DNA of 64,000 bases from Winogradskyella algicola (GTDB taxonomy: Bacteria; Bacteroidota; Bacteroidia; Flavobacteriales; Flavobacteriaceae), in assembly GCF_005869935.1 (NCBI RefSeq), contig NZ_SZQF01000001.1:620001-684000 (forward strand), in the 5' to 3' direction. A model generated the notes under the pieces. That model was not told the origin of the DNA. It was given only the letters and a program-made list of their open reading frames with translations, and ran no database searches. Position numbers and translations under genes: made by a program. Below are positions 25,934 through 34,497 of the stretch, in pieces; positions within the stretch are counted from its first letter, which is position 1; every line of letters starts with the position of its first letter.

Positions 25934-26722
25934 TTAATTTTGGTCGTTTTCAATAAGCGAAGTCAGCTCAATAAATTGTGAAACACTTAATTGCTCTGGT
26001 CGCTGCCCAAAGATAGTATTTGCTTTTAAATTATCGGAAAGATTCAAGGTTTTTAAACTATTGCGCAATGTTTTTCTGCGTTGCTGAAAACCTGTTTTCA
26101 CGACTTTAAAGAACAAAGCTTCATCACAAGGCAATGTGAAACTTTCTTTTCGTTTTAGCAACAATACACCAGAATCTACCTTTGGTGGTGGGTTAAATAC
26201 TGAAGGTGGTACTGTAAATAAATACTCAGCATCATAAAATGCTTGTGTTAGAACCGATAGAATACCATAGATTTTAGAACCTTCTTTAGAACAAATACGC
26301 TGTGCAACTTCCTTTTGAAACATCCCTGAAAATTCTGGTATTTGATGACGCATCTCCAAGGTTTTAAAAACTATTTGAGAAGATATGTTGTATGGAAAAT
26401 TACCAATGATAGCAAAAGGTTGCTCTTTAAAAACTTCGGTTAAATCGTATTTTAAAAAATCCTTTTCGTAGATTCTGTCTGAAAGGTTAAGGTAGTTGTT
26501 TTTAAGGTATTCAACAGATTCTGTGTCAATTTCTATAACGTGAGTTTTAATATCTTTTTTGAGAAGATATTTAGTCAATATACCCATTCCAGGACCAATT
26601 TCTAATACGTCCTTATAGCCTTGCAGTGTTAAGGTATCTGCAATCTTTTTGGCAATATTTTCATCTCTTAGAAAATGTTGCCCTAAGTGTTTTTTGGCTC
26701 TAACTTGATTTTGATTTGACAC
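25934..26722 (-). CDS. rsmA: 16S rRNA adenine dimethyltransferase (KsgA)
   Basis: 262 residues. It dimethylates two adenines near the 3' end of 16S rRNA during 30S maturation. [11 protein letters not shown] at the start, the SAM motif [11 protein letters not shown] near 40-50 and [13 protein letters not shown] (the NPPY-type catalytic motif) identify it. The C-terminal helical part holds [12 protein letters not shown]. The start is GTG. Repeat elements lie on both sides. Confidence 0.96.
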   Translation of the reverse strand: MSNQNQVRAKKHLGQHFLRDENIAKKIADTLTLQGYKDVLEIGPGMGILTKYLLKKDIKTHVIEIDTESVEYLKNNYLNLSDRIYEKDFLKYDLTEVFKEQPFAIIGNFPYNISSQIVFKTLEMRHQIPEFSGMFQKEVAQRICSKEGSKIYGILSVLTQAFYDAEYLFTVPPSVFNPPPKVDSGVLLLKRKESFTLPCDEALFFKVVKTGFQQRRKTLRNSLKTLNLSDNLKANTIFGQRPEQLSVSQFIELTSLIENDQN

Positions 26723-26748
26723 TTGTCCGGAAGTATTTATTTAAAAAG

Positions 26749-26768
26749 ATTCCTGCCTACGCAGGAAT
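26749..26768. repeat. intergenic palindrome ATTCCTGC-N4-GCAGGAAT
   Basis: ATTCCTGC-CTAC-GCAGGAAT followed by GAC. It is identical in both 8-base arms to the element at 7016-7035, and differs in the loop. Confidence 0.8.
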
Positions 26769-26775
26769 GACAAAC

Positions 26776-27099
26776 TTAATTGAAATTTACCGAATACTCA
26801 TCTATGACTTCTAATTCGGTTCTAAACGCTAACATTTTGTCTGCAAACCGTTTTAGTCCATCGCCTCTTAGACGCTCGGCATCTTCAGCATAATAAGCAT
26901 CTAAAGCTTCTCTAGAATGCGCCTTATATTGTACAGAATAGGTTGTGCCTCCCATGTCTTCTTTTACTAATACTCTAGTGAGTTTGGCATCTACAAATTT
27001 CCCTGTAGCTAAAACTTGCGGAATATGCTCTTTTATCCAACTTAGCCATTCATCGTGAACGGAATCGTCTATGTTTACTGTGACGTTGTATATGATCAT
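26776..27099 (-). CDS. DUF4286 family protein
   Basis: 107 residues from MIIYNVTVNIDDSVHDEWLSWIKEHIP, the usual start in this family; twelve residues upstream are in frame but less likely. It looks like a ferredoxin-like alpha/beta fold: VTVN strand, helix, VLVKEDMGGTTYSVQYKAHS strands, then an acidic helix. The family is widespread in Bacteroidota and its role is unknown. It lies between rsmA and a TPR gene, all on the minus strand. Confidence 0.8.
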   Translation of the reverse strand: MIIYNVTVNIDDSVHDEWLSWIKEHIPQVLATGKFVDAKLTRVLVKEDMGGTTYSVQYKAHSREALDAYYAEDAERLRGDGLKRFADKMLAFRTELEVIDEYSVNFN

Positions 27100-27173
27100 A
27101 AATTCAATATTCAATTTTGAAGTACCAAATTCCAAAGATAAACCTTTGGGATTTAGTTTTTGAATTTTGTGAT

Positions 27174-28961
27174 TTAGTTTATACTATCACCTCTCAGCAT
27201 CCTAAACTTTTTTCGAGATTCTATAAAGTAAATACTGTCTTCAAAATCGAAAATAATTTTTTCGTAAAGCTGTTTGGCTTCTTCTGGTTTGGCTAAATGT
27301 GTATTGTATAATTCTGCCAAATAATAATGTGCATCGTCCGCTAAGATGTCTTCTCTATAGTCTGCAATAATTTTTAGATAGTTGGCTTCAGCTTTGTTGT
27401 ATTGCTTTTTCTTTTCAAACAATTTGGCTTGCTGAAATAAAGCTTGGTCGATGATACTTTCGCCTTTATGTTCTTCTAAAACTTTATCTAAAAGCGAAAT
27501 AGCTTCATCCGTTTTATTCTGAAAAGCGAGTAAATCTGCCTTTGCATAATATTTTAATGCGGTTTGAGTACTGTCTTCCCACTTGTTATCTGAGATTAAG
27601 AGTTTTAAATCTAAAGCATCGTTGGCAATAAGTTGTGAGGTTGAGGATTTTAAAATTTTGAGTTGCGATTCTGCCCAATCAAAATCACCTTTATAATAGC
27701 TGGTTTTTGCAACTTTAAATCGTGCTTCTTGTGAAATTGTACTGTTTTTTAGACTTAGCTGAATTTGAGAATAAAAAATTAAAGCTTCATTAAAACGTTC
27801 TTGTAATACCAAAATATCAGCTAACAGCAGTTTTACTTCAGCTTCTTGAAATTCTGAAATATTCAGTTTCATGCTTTTTCGTAAAAATGATGTCGCGCTT
27901 TCGGTGTCTTTTTGATGAAATGCTAAAAACTCACCATACGCTAATTGTAATGGTAAGGTTAATTCAGACTTTCCGAATTGGTCAAATAATTTATTATAGG
28001 CTTCATCAATAACATCTAGTTCTTTTTTTGATTTTGCATTTTGAGTATCAATTTCAAGAATATATTGATGCGCTGTCAATGCTGTAGTAGCATCTTGAGT
28101 GGTTTCTAAAACGTAATTAAAAATATCTTTTGAGGTTTCACTATCATTATCACTTAATGCTGTAACAGCTAGTTCAATTATTCGATCTAAACTTTCAGGA
28201 TTACGCTTATACAACGCTTTTTCTTGAATAAAAGATTTGTTATAAGCTTTCTCTTGTACATACAACCAACTCAGAAATTCATACCAATACGGACTAGGTT
28301 CTTGCTGAATTTTCTTCAGTAATAATCGCCTTAAAAAAATATTGTTTTCGTTATCCTTATTCTCGGATATAAAATCACTTACGGCTCGTTTTATATTATT
28401 GATGTAGTTTGGTCTGTAGGCTATATATTCAATATAGTTCTCAAACATTTTTTCAATATTACCCTGATCACCATAAATTCTAGCTAATTGAATGCTGTAG
28501 TTTTTGTCTGGTGTTAAGATTTTACCTTTGTCATACACTTGTATGGCTTCATCTAATAGCGAATGATCTTCAAATTTTTTTGCGACACTGTAAATGTAGT
28601 TTGGGTTTTCGTCTATGTAATCTATAGCTTCTTTGTACAGCAGCTTTGCTCTATCTAAACTGTCTTTAAGCTGATAGTTATAGCCTAGTTCTACTACCAT
28701 AGTTGGGTTTCTGCGTTTTTCGAGCCGCTGAATAATGATGTTTTCGGCAGTATCAAATTGCTCTAATTGCTGATGTGTATCTATAAGTTTGAATAGATAC
28801 TTATAACTATACGGCTTTTCTTTGTTTAGATTTTCATAAATGACGAGTGCTTTTTTAAACTCCCCTTTTTTATAATAGCTATCAGCTAGCACTTCGCTGT
28901 TTTGCGAACTCGCAAAAGAGAGTGTAAGAAAAAGCAATATTAAGAATAGATAGTTCTTCAC
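27174..28961 (-). CDS. secreted tetratricopeptide repeat protein
   Basis: 595 residues. The start is GTG, followed by a signal peptide (LILLFLTLSFASSQ). The rest is a long array of TPR-like helices, for example SYYKKGEFKKALVIYENL near 30 and ADDAHYYLAELYNTHLAKPEEAKQLYEKII near 550. No catalytic domain is seen. It would act in the periplasm as a scaffold, as many flavobacterial TPR proteins do. It lies between serS and DUF4286, separated from serS by a terminator. Confidence 0.85.
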   Translation of the reverse strand: MKNYLFLILLFLTLSFASSQNSEVLADSYYKKGEFKKALVIYENLNKEKPYSYKYLFKLIDTHQQLEQFDTAENIIIQRLEKRRNPTMVVELGYNYQLKDSLDRAKLLYKEAIDYIDENPNYIYSVAKKFEDHSLLDEAIQVYDKGKILTPDKNYSIQLARIYGDQGNIEKMFENYIEYIAYRPNYINNIKRAVSDFISENKDNENNIFLRRLLLKKIQQEPSPYWYEFLSWLYVQEKAYNKSFIQEKALYKRNPESLDRIIELAVTALSDNDSETSKDIFNYVLETTQDATTALTAHQYILEIDTQNAKSKKELDVIDEAYNKLFDQFGKSELTLPLQLAYGEFLAFHQKDTESATSFLRKSMKLNISEFQEAEVKLLLADILVLQERFNEALIFYSQIQLSLKNSTISQEARFKVAKTSYYKGDFDWAESQLKILKSSTSQLIANDALDLKLLISDNKWEDSTQTALKYYAKADLLAFQNKTDEAISLLDKVLEEHKGESIIDQALFQQAKLFEKKKQYNKAEANYLKIIADYREDILADDAHYYLAELYNTHLAKPEEAKQLYEKIIFDFEDSIYFIESRKKFRMLRGDSIN

Positions 28962-29020
28962 AAAAAGCGTTTTTGTAAATATAACAAATGCAGTTTCTAG
29001 TTATTGTAAATGTTATGATA

Positions 29021-29053
29021 AAAAAATGCCTAAACGTAGGGTTTAGGCATTTT
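29021..29053 (-). terminator. minus-strand terminator downstream of serS
   Basis: AAAATGCCTAAAC pairs with GTTTAGGCATTTT around a 5-base loop. On the minus strand it ends in seven T residues. Confidence 0.82.
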
Positions 29054-29141
29054 GACCAGCAAAATAAATGTGCTATTAACCATTATTCGTAATAAATATG
29101 ATTCAATTACTTTGTCGTGGTTTTTTTAATACTTTATGTAA

Positions 29142-29210
29142 TTAGAAAAAAACTTTGCTTACCATAACAACTAGTGCAATGAGTAGTACAATGCGTTTTA
29201 CATTTTTCAT
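29142..29210 (-). CDS. possible 22-residue hydrophobic peptide
   Basis: ATG at 29210 reads MKNVKRIVLLIALVVMVSKV plus two Phe and stops at 29142. The composition is that of a basic start and one membrane helix. AAGGATTAG lies just upstream and could be a ribosome site. No -7 box is clear. It lies between serS and the terminator at 29021, so it could be carried on the serS transcript. It could also be chance. Confidence 0.3.
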   Translation of the reverse strand: MKNVKRIVLLIALVVMVSKVFF

Positions 29211-29340
29211 AATTAGGCTAATCCTTGATTTGGATTGCTAACTTGATAAAAATAAACAAAAAAAGCGAAGAAATACATAAAAAATCGATTAAAAACACGT
29301 TTTTTTAACAATTGTGTCCAAAATCTTCGATAGAAAGCGG

Positions 29341-30612
29341 CTATGAGATCATCTCAAAGCCAGTGTATGGCACTAATACGTCAGGGATTTTAATACCGTC
29401 TTCTGTTTGGTAATTTTCTAAAATTCCAGCTAATACTCTTGGTAACGCTAATGAACTTCCATTAAGCGTGTGGCATAACTCATTCTTGCCTTCACTGTTT
29501 TTAAAACGTAATTTTAAACGATTGGCCTGGAAAGTTTCAAAATTAGAAACAGAAGAAATTTCTAACCAACGGTCCTGAGCTGTAGAGAATACTTCAAAGT
29601 CGTAAGTTAACGCAGAAGTAAATCCTAAATCGCCACCACATAGACGTAGTATTCTGTATGGTAGTTTTAGTTCTTTCAAAATACCTTTTACGTGCTCTAC
29701 CATGCCATCTAAAGCATCGTAAGATTTAGATGGATGCTCAATTCTAAGGATTTCAACTTTATCAAATTGATGCAGACGATTTAATCCTCTTACGTGTGCA
29801 CCATAACTACCTGCTTCGCGTCTAAAACAAGGTGTATAGCCTGTTATTGCTTTAGGTAAATCGTCTTCGTTTTGAATGGTGTCTCTAAAGATATTTGTTG
29901 CAGGAACTTCTGCTGTTGGTATTAAATATAGATTGTCACCTGTAACATGATACATTTGCCCTTCTTTGTCTGGTAACTGACCAGTGCCAAAACCAGAAGC
30001 TTCATTTACTAGGTGAGGCACTTGCATTTCGGTATAACCAGCTTCAGTGTTTTTATCTAAAAAATACGTGATAAGTGCACGTTGTAATTTTGCACCTTTT
30101 CCTTTGTAAACAGGAAAACCAGCACCAGTGATTTTGTTACCAAGTTCAAAATCTATGATATCGTACTTTTTGGCTAATTCCCAATGTGGTAAAGCACCTT
30201 CAAACAGTGTTGGGATATTACCTTCGCGATACACTTCTTCGTTATCTTCATCTGTATTACCAGCTGGAACTATTGCGTTAGGTACATTAGGAATTTTGTA
30301 CAACAACTCATTAAGTGCTTCTGCTTTTTCATTTAGCTCTTGCTCTAAAGTTTTAACGGTCTCTTTTAACTGCGTTGTTTTTTCTTTTAAAACATTAGCT
30401 TTTTGAGCTTCGCCAGATTTAAATAAGTTACCAATTTCTTTTGATAAAGCGTTAGATTCTGCTTTAGTATTATCTAATTTTGTCTGAAGGTTTCTTCGAT
30501 CTTCATCAAAAGCAATGACATCATTAATCATATCGGTAGCATCGATATTTCGTTTTGCTAAACCGTTAATAACAGCGTCTTTATTCTCTCTAATAAAAGC
30601 AACTTGTAACAT
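29341..30612 (-). CDS. serS: serine--tRNA ligase
   Basis: 423 residues, normal for SerS. Residues 1-105 form the tRNA-binding coiled-coil arm (NALSKEIGNLFKSGEAQKANVLKEK). The class II core has motif 2 as CFRREAGSYGAHVRGLNRLHQF and motif 3 as NGSSLALPRVLAGILENYQ. LEISSVSNFETFQANR precedes motif 3. It is monocistronic, with an exact -7 box about 47 bases upstream. Confidence 0.97.
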   Translation of the reverse strand: MLQVAFIRENKDAVINGLAKRNIDATDMINDVIAFDEDRRNLQTKLDNTKAESNALSKEIGNLFKSGEAQKANVLKEKTTQLKETVKTLEQELNEKAEALNELLYKIPNVPNAIVPAGNTDEDNEEVYREGNIPTLFEGALPHWELAKKYDIIDFELGNKITGAGFPVYKGKGAKLQRALITYFLDKNTEAGYTEMQVPHLVNEASGFGTGQLPDKEGQMYHVTGDNLYLIPTAEVPATNIFRDTIQNEDDLPKAITGYTPCFRREAGSYGAHVRGLNRLHQFDKVEILRIEHPSKSYDALDGMVEHVKGILKELKLPYRILRLCGGDLGFTSALTYDFEVFSTAQDRWLEISSVSNFETFQANRLKLRFKNSEGKNELCHTLNGSSLALPRVLAGILENYQTEDGIKIPDVLVPYTGFEMIS

Positions 30613-30658
30613 ATCTAAAAATTTGAAACTACACTAAAATGTGTACAAAATAAGGCAA

Positions 30659-30666
30659 CAAAAGTA
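30659..30666 (-). promoter_or_regulatory. -7 box of serS
   Basis: Minus-strand TACTTTTG, an exact TAnnTTTG, about 47 bases before the serS ATG. Confidence 0.45.
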
Positions 30667-30689
30667 ATAAGAATTTGAGCAGATAAAAA

Positions 30690-32018
30690 CTATTTTGAAG
30701 GTTTATCTGCCGAAGCCGAAGGCAATATCCAATCGAGATGTTTAAAATGATGCCATTCTTCATTTGCGAGGTCTACTTTTGGGTCTATTAATGGTTTAGA
30801 ACGTTTACCATTAACACTAACGTAAGCTCTAACGTATACTTTAACCGTTTTACCTTTTTTAGTAAAATCTTGTTTTAAATGTTGTGCAAATTGCCATATG
30901 ATATCTGGTTTTGTACTTGCGCCTCGCTGTTGTTTTTTTGTGAGATAATCATCAAGTTTTATGGGAATTGCATTGTTTGTGGCTTCGTCAATAACACGGT
31001 ACGATACTCTGCCGCTTTTGGCTCGTAGCATCATTCTCCAAGATAAACGATGGCCTTCTTCTGTCCATAGAACATCATCTTCAAAATAATGATGACGTAG
31101 TGGAAGTGCTATATGAATGATAAAATAGACAACAAAGACACTAATAAATACCGAACTGTATTTTGGTACTATAACTTCTTGTGCTTTATAAAATTCTTTC
31201 TTCTTAAGAAATATATTTCTAATAAGCTTTGGTTCAAAAAAGAAAAGGCTAAAAGCCAAAGCTAAATAAGGGAAAATGCCAATTTGTAAAACAACTGAAT
31301 TAAATAAATGAAAGAATATTGCAACAAAAAAGGCAAACTTTCGTGTTGGTTTAAATAGCAAAGCCGGAATAATTAAACCATCAAACAAAATGCCTCCATA
31401 AGTGAGAAAATAATGAAGCCACTCTTGTTGTAATATATCACCAATTAGAGGGTAATCTGCCTTACCCTTCATTAGTAAGCTTATAAATGTTGTGTCTAAC
31501 CAATCTGGATATAGCTTAGCTATTGTGGCATAAGTGTAAAGTATAAACAATTGAATAACAAAAACCCATTTACACCAAGCTGGCATTGAAATACGTTTTA
31601 TTGAAGGATTTAATCTTGCATCTACAGAGGCATACCTGTTAGCTGGTAGCAACACCATTAAAAAACTTAATATGAAGAGCAAGTAGTAATGATTGTTATA
31701 GGAAGATTTTTGCATGAGGTAGGTTGCTGTCCACATTATAGCAAACATAAACATACTAAATCTGTACTTATAGCCTACCATAATGAGTAACCCAAAAATT
31801 CCCATAATGATATAGTAGGCATACATCCAGTTGCCAGGTAGTGGTTGTAGCCACTCAAAACCTATAAATGAAAAGGTGAATTCAGGATCAATTAGTGTGC
31901 GTTTTACCCAACCAAAAACAATAGCTCCAATAGATTCTAAAAAGCAGAGTAGGCCAAAGATGATCCTAAAGACTATAAGACCAGAGTTGTCTATATGTTT
32001 AAACAAAAACTTATGCAT
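30690..32018 (-). CDS. HTTM domain membrane protein (vitamin K-dependent gamma-carboxylase-like)
   Basis: 442 residues. The first 300 hold about seven to eight membrane helices of the HTTM domain (LIVFRIIFGLLCFLESIGA at the start). YATIAKLYPDWL has a Lys (168) in the place of the active-site Lys of animal gamma-glutamyl carboxylase. The C-terminal 150 residues are soluble (LPLRHHYFEDDVLWTEEGHRLSWRMMLRAK) and end EWHHFKHLDWILPS. Bacterial homologues of the carboxylase exist, but most have no proven substrate. Its start overlaps the ribF stop by 8 bases, so it is coupled to flavin synthesis at the translational level. Confidence 0.82.
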   Translation of the reverse strand: MHKFLFKHIDNSGLIVFRIIFGLLCFLESIGAIVFGWVKRTLIDPEFTFSFIGFEWLQPLPGNWMYAYYIIMGIFGLLIMVGYKYRFSMFMFAIMWTATYLMQKSSYNNHYYLLFILSFLMVLLPANRYASVDARLNPSIKRISMPAWCKWVFVIQLFILYTYATIAKLYPDWLDTTFISLLMKGKADYPLIGDILQQEWLHYFLTYGGILFDGLIIPALLFKPTRKFAFFVAIFFHLFNSVVLQIGIFPYLALAFSLFFFEPKLIRNIFLKKKEFYKAQEVIVPKYSSVFISVFVVYFIIHIALPLRHHYFEDDVLWTEEGHRLSWRMMLRAKSGRVSYRVIDEATNNAIPIKLDDYLTKKQQRGASTKPDIIWQFAQHLKQDFTKKGKTVKVYVRAYVSVNGKRSKPLIDPKVDLANEEWHHFKHLDWILPSASADKPSK

Positions 32019-32913
32019 TTATTCTTTTTATGTGCTCTAAGGCATCAGTCATATCTTTACTTAATTGCTTTTTTAAAGCATCGAGATTTCTGAATTTCTT
32101 TTCGCTTCGTAACCAATGTAAAAACTCAACTCTTAAATTTTTACCATAAATATCCTTGTCAAAATCAAAAAAATGAACCTCTATTGATCTTGTTTTTCCA
32201 CTAACGGTTGGGTTGGTGCCTATATTCATCATACCATAAACGATAGTGTCTTCTATTTCAGATTTAACGATATATACACCATCTCTAGGTATTAACTTAT
32301 ACGATTCTTTAATATGGATGTTTGCCGTTGGGTAGTCTAGAGTTCTTCCAATGCTTTTTCCTTTTACAACCTCTCCAGAAATATAATAGTTATAGTCTAA
32401 ATAAGAATTAGCGATTTCAATATCACCATTGTTTAATGCATTTCTAATCTTTGTTGAGCTAACAGTAACATCTTTAATCTCTTGAGCTGAGATTTCTTCA
32501 ACCTTAAAACTGAATTCTTCAGCAAAAATTTTTAGATCATTAATATTTGCACTCCGATTTTTACCAAAATGATGATCATAGCCAATCACAATCTGCTTGG
32601 TATTGAGTTCATCAACAAGAATTTGTTCTACATAGTCTCTGGCAGAAAGATTAGCGAATTCTTTGGTAAATTCTTTTACAATAACTTCTTCGATTCCTAA
32701 ATTTTTAAGAAGCTGAATACGTTCATCAATAGTGTTAAGAAGCTTTATTTTATCATCTTTTTGAAGCACCATACGTGGATGTGGAAACAATGTTAACACA
32801 GTTGGAACCAAACTCTCTTTTTGAGCTAGAGCAACTACGCGCTTTAGTATTTTTTGGTGACCAATATGGACTCCGTCAAATGTACCTATAGTTAAGATTT
32901 TTTCAGACTTCAA
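32011..32913 (-). CDS. ribF: bifunctional riboflavin kinase/FAD synthetase
   Basis: 300 residues. It makes FMN from riboflavin and then FAD. The nucleotidyltransferase domain has LTIGTFDGVHIGHQKIL at 7-23. The kinase domain has GRTLDYPTANI and GMMNIGTNPTVSG. Its start is TTG, 14 bases or so after the predicted transcript start; there is no in-frame ATG before a stop upstream. Members in related species often carry 15-20 more residues at the N-terminus, so this one is short at the start. The HTTM gene overlaps its end. Confidence 0.94.
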   Translation of the reverse strand: MKSEKILTIGTFDGVHIGHQKILKRVVALAQKESLVPTVLTLFPHPRMVLQKDDKIKLLNTIDERIQLLKNLGIEEVIVKEFTKEFANLSARDYVEQILVDELNTKQIVIGYDHHFGKNRSANINDLKIFAEEFSFKVEEISAQEIKDVTVSSTKIRNALNNGDIEIANSYLDYNYYISGEVVKGKSIGRTLDYPTANIHIKESYKLIPRDGVYIVKSEIEDTIVYGMMNIGTNPTVSGKTRSIEVHFFDFDKDIYGKNLRVEFLHWLRSEKKFRNLDALKKQLSKDMTDALEHIKRINA

Positions 32914-32933
32914 AGCAATTGCTAATATTTTAT

Positions 32934-32941
32934 CAAAGTTA
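32934..32941 (-). promoter_or_regulatory. -7 box of ribF
   Basis: Minus-strand TAACTTTG, an exact TAnnTTTG, 20 bases before the TTG start codon. It limits how far upstream the protein can extend. Confidence 0.5.
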
Positions 32942-32974
32942 GGTCTTTAAACAGAAAATTAATAGTGAAGTAGC

Positions 32975-33607
32975 TTATTTTCCATTAAATTGATTCATGG
33001 TATTGTTAACGCCAGCTAAAGCAAAGGATTTAATTAACTCTCTCGAAATTTTAAGACGTTCTTGCAGCTTTGAGTTTTCTTCATCATTCCATTCGCCAAG
33101 GACATAATCAACCTGTCTACCTTTGCTAAAGGTATCACTAATGCCAAACCTAAAACGGTTATACTTCGTAGTTTGTAGTTTATCTTGAATGTCTTTTAAC
33201 CCATTGTGCCCACCATCACTTCCTTTTGTTTTGAGTCTAAGTGTTCCGAAAGGTAAGTTAAGGTCATCAGTGATAACCAGTAAGTTGCTCAAAGGGATTT
33301 TCTCTTTTTCTAACCAATATTTTATTGCTTTACCACTAAGATTCATATAAGTACTTGGTTTTAGGAGTATCAATGTTCTTCCTTTAACTTTTAGAGTTGT
33401 TACATCTCCAAGTTTTACGGTTTCAAAAGTAGCTTCTTCTTTCTCAGCTAAAAAATCTAAAATTTTAAAACCAATATTGTGTCTGGTATTATGATATTTT
33501 TCTCCAATATTCCCTAAACCAACAATTAAGAATTTTTTCATAAGATCTTCTTCATTTTCTATAATGGCATTGCCAAAACCAAGCCACTTTTTTAAGTGTT
33601 TCCACAT
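32975..33607 (-). CDS. pth: peptidyl-tRNA hydrolase
   Basis: 210 residues from the ATG at 33607, or 188 from the ATG at 33541 (MKKFLIVGLGNIG). It recycles peptidyl-tRNA. KYHNTRHNIGF holds the catalytic His, and KPSTYMNLSG, VITDDLNLPFG and KGSDGGHNGLKDI are family motifs. The extra 22 residues (MWKHLKKWLGFG...) form a basic amphipathic helix absent from enterobacterial Pth. Both starts are usable. It lies downstream of rplY, separated by a terminator, which is a common order of these two genes. Confidence 0.95.
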   Translation of the reverse strand: MWKHLKKWLGFGNAIIENEEDLMKKFLIVGLGNIGEKYHNTRHNIGFKILDFLAEKEEATFETVKLGDVTTLKVKGRTLILLKPSTYMNLSGKAIKYWLEKEKIPLSNLLVITDDLNLPFGTLRLKTKGSDGGHNGLKDIQDKLQTTKYNRFRFGISDTFSKGRQVDYVLGEWNDEENSKLQERLKISRELIKSFALAGVNNTMNQFNGK

Positions 33608-33629
33608 GCTATTAAATTTGTGTAAAAAT

Positions 33630-33660
33630 AAAAAAGCATTCTGTAAAAGAATGCTTTTTT
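33630..33660 (-). terminator. terminator of rplY
   Basis: AAAAAAGCATTCT pairs with AGAATGCTTTTTT around a 5-base loop. On the minus strand it follows the rplY stop by about 22 bases. Confidence 0.85.
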
Positions 33661-33682
33661 AAATATCTGGAAAGTTTTTAAA

Positions 33683-34321
33683 CTATTCTTGAGCTTCTGC
33701 TGCTGGCGCTTCTGCTGCACCTTCAGTAGTTTCTCCATCCTCTTCTTCATCTTCGTCTTCAGCATCAACAATAGCAAGTCTGCTACGTCTCACCTGACAA
33801 ACAACCGTGTTATCTGGATGTAAGAATTTATAATCTTCATTTTTTAACTCAGTAATGTAAAGCTTGCTTCCAATCTTTAAAGGAGTAATATCTACCTCAA
33901 TAAAATCTGGTAATTTAGACGGTATAGCTTTCACTCTAAGTTTACGGTAAGGTCTTCTAAGAACACCACCATTTAATACACCTTTAGAAGTTCCTACAAT
34001 TTGCACAGGAATTTCCATCGTAATCTCTTTGTTTTCAAAGATTTGGTAGAAATCTATGTGAAGAATTCTATCTGTTACTGGGTGAAATTGAATGTCTTGC
34101 ATGATAGCATTAAATTCTTCACCATTATCTAAGGCAATCACAACTGTATGCGCATTTGCTGTGTATACAAGTTTAGAGAATGCCAACTCTGGTGCAGAGA
34201 AATGAATAGGCTTGTCTCCTCCGTATAATACGCAAGGAACCTGACCAGCATTACGTAAGGCTTTTGTTGACGATTTGCCTACGCTTTCTCTTTGAGATCC
34301 ATTAATTGTAATTGATTTCAT
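33683..34321 (-). CDS. rplY: 50S ribosomal protein L25/general stress protein Ctc
   Basis: 212 residues, the long Ctc form. Residues 1-92 form the 5S rRNA-binding L25 domain ([29 protein letters not shown]). Residues 95-185 form the beta-barrel TL5 C-terminal domain. The last 30 residues are acidic then Ala-rich ([22 protein letters not shown]), a low-complexity tail. It has an exact -7 box upstream and a terminator before pth. Confidence 0.96.
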   Translation of the reverse strand: MKSITINGSQRESVGKSSTKALRNAGQVPCVLYGGDKPIHFSAPELAFSKLVYTANAHTVVIALDNGEEFNAIMQDIQFHPVTDRILHIDFYQIFENKEITMEIPVQIVGTSKGVLNGGVLRRPYRKLRVKAIPSKLPDFIEVDITPLKIGSKLYITELKNEDYKFLHPDNTVVCQVRRSRLAIVDAEDEDEEEDGETTEGAAEAPAAEAQE

Positions 34322-34368
34322 TTTAAAAGTTTAATTATTAAATATTTAAATTCCTCATTTTGAGGGCT

Positions 34369-34377
34369 GCAAATTTA
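34369..34377 (-). promoter_or_regulatory. -7 box of rplY
   Basis: Minus-strand TAAATTTGC, an exact TAnnTTTGC, 48 bases before the ATG. The leader holds a small hairpin, CCTCA-TTT-TGAGG, near 34353-34365, with no T-run of note. Confidence 0.55.
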
Positions 34378-34497
34378 AACATATAATAGAGAAATACTAG
34401 CCTTTTGTGCTATTTTTTGAGGTAGAAGAACACTATTTCGGTAATTTCTTTATTTATTCAGGTTTAAATAGCCAAAAACCTAGAATAATTAAAAGTT

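Larger units (their letters stand above)
28962..29340. other. 379-base intergenic region between the TPR gene and serS
   Basis: This region holds a good minus-strand terminator (29021-29053) and a possible 22-codon reading frame (29142-29210). An AT-only hairpin (TTAAAAA-CACG-TTTTTTTAA) lies near 29293, just after the serS stop. I see no tRNA or riboswitch-like structure and no longer gene in it. Confidence 0.6.

Noticed and set aside
33592-33777. Lys-rich 61-residue frame overlapping the end of rplY and the start of pth
   Set aside because: It lies in another frame of the Glu-rich rplY tail and the terminator; the composition is a by-product of the acidic tail codons.
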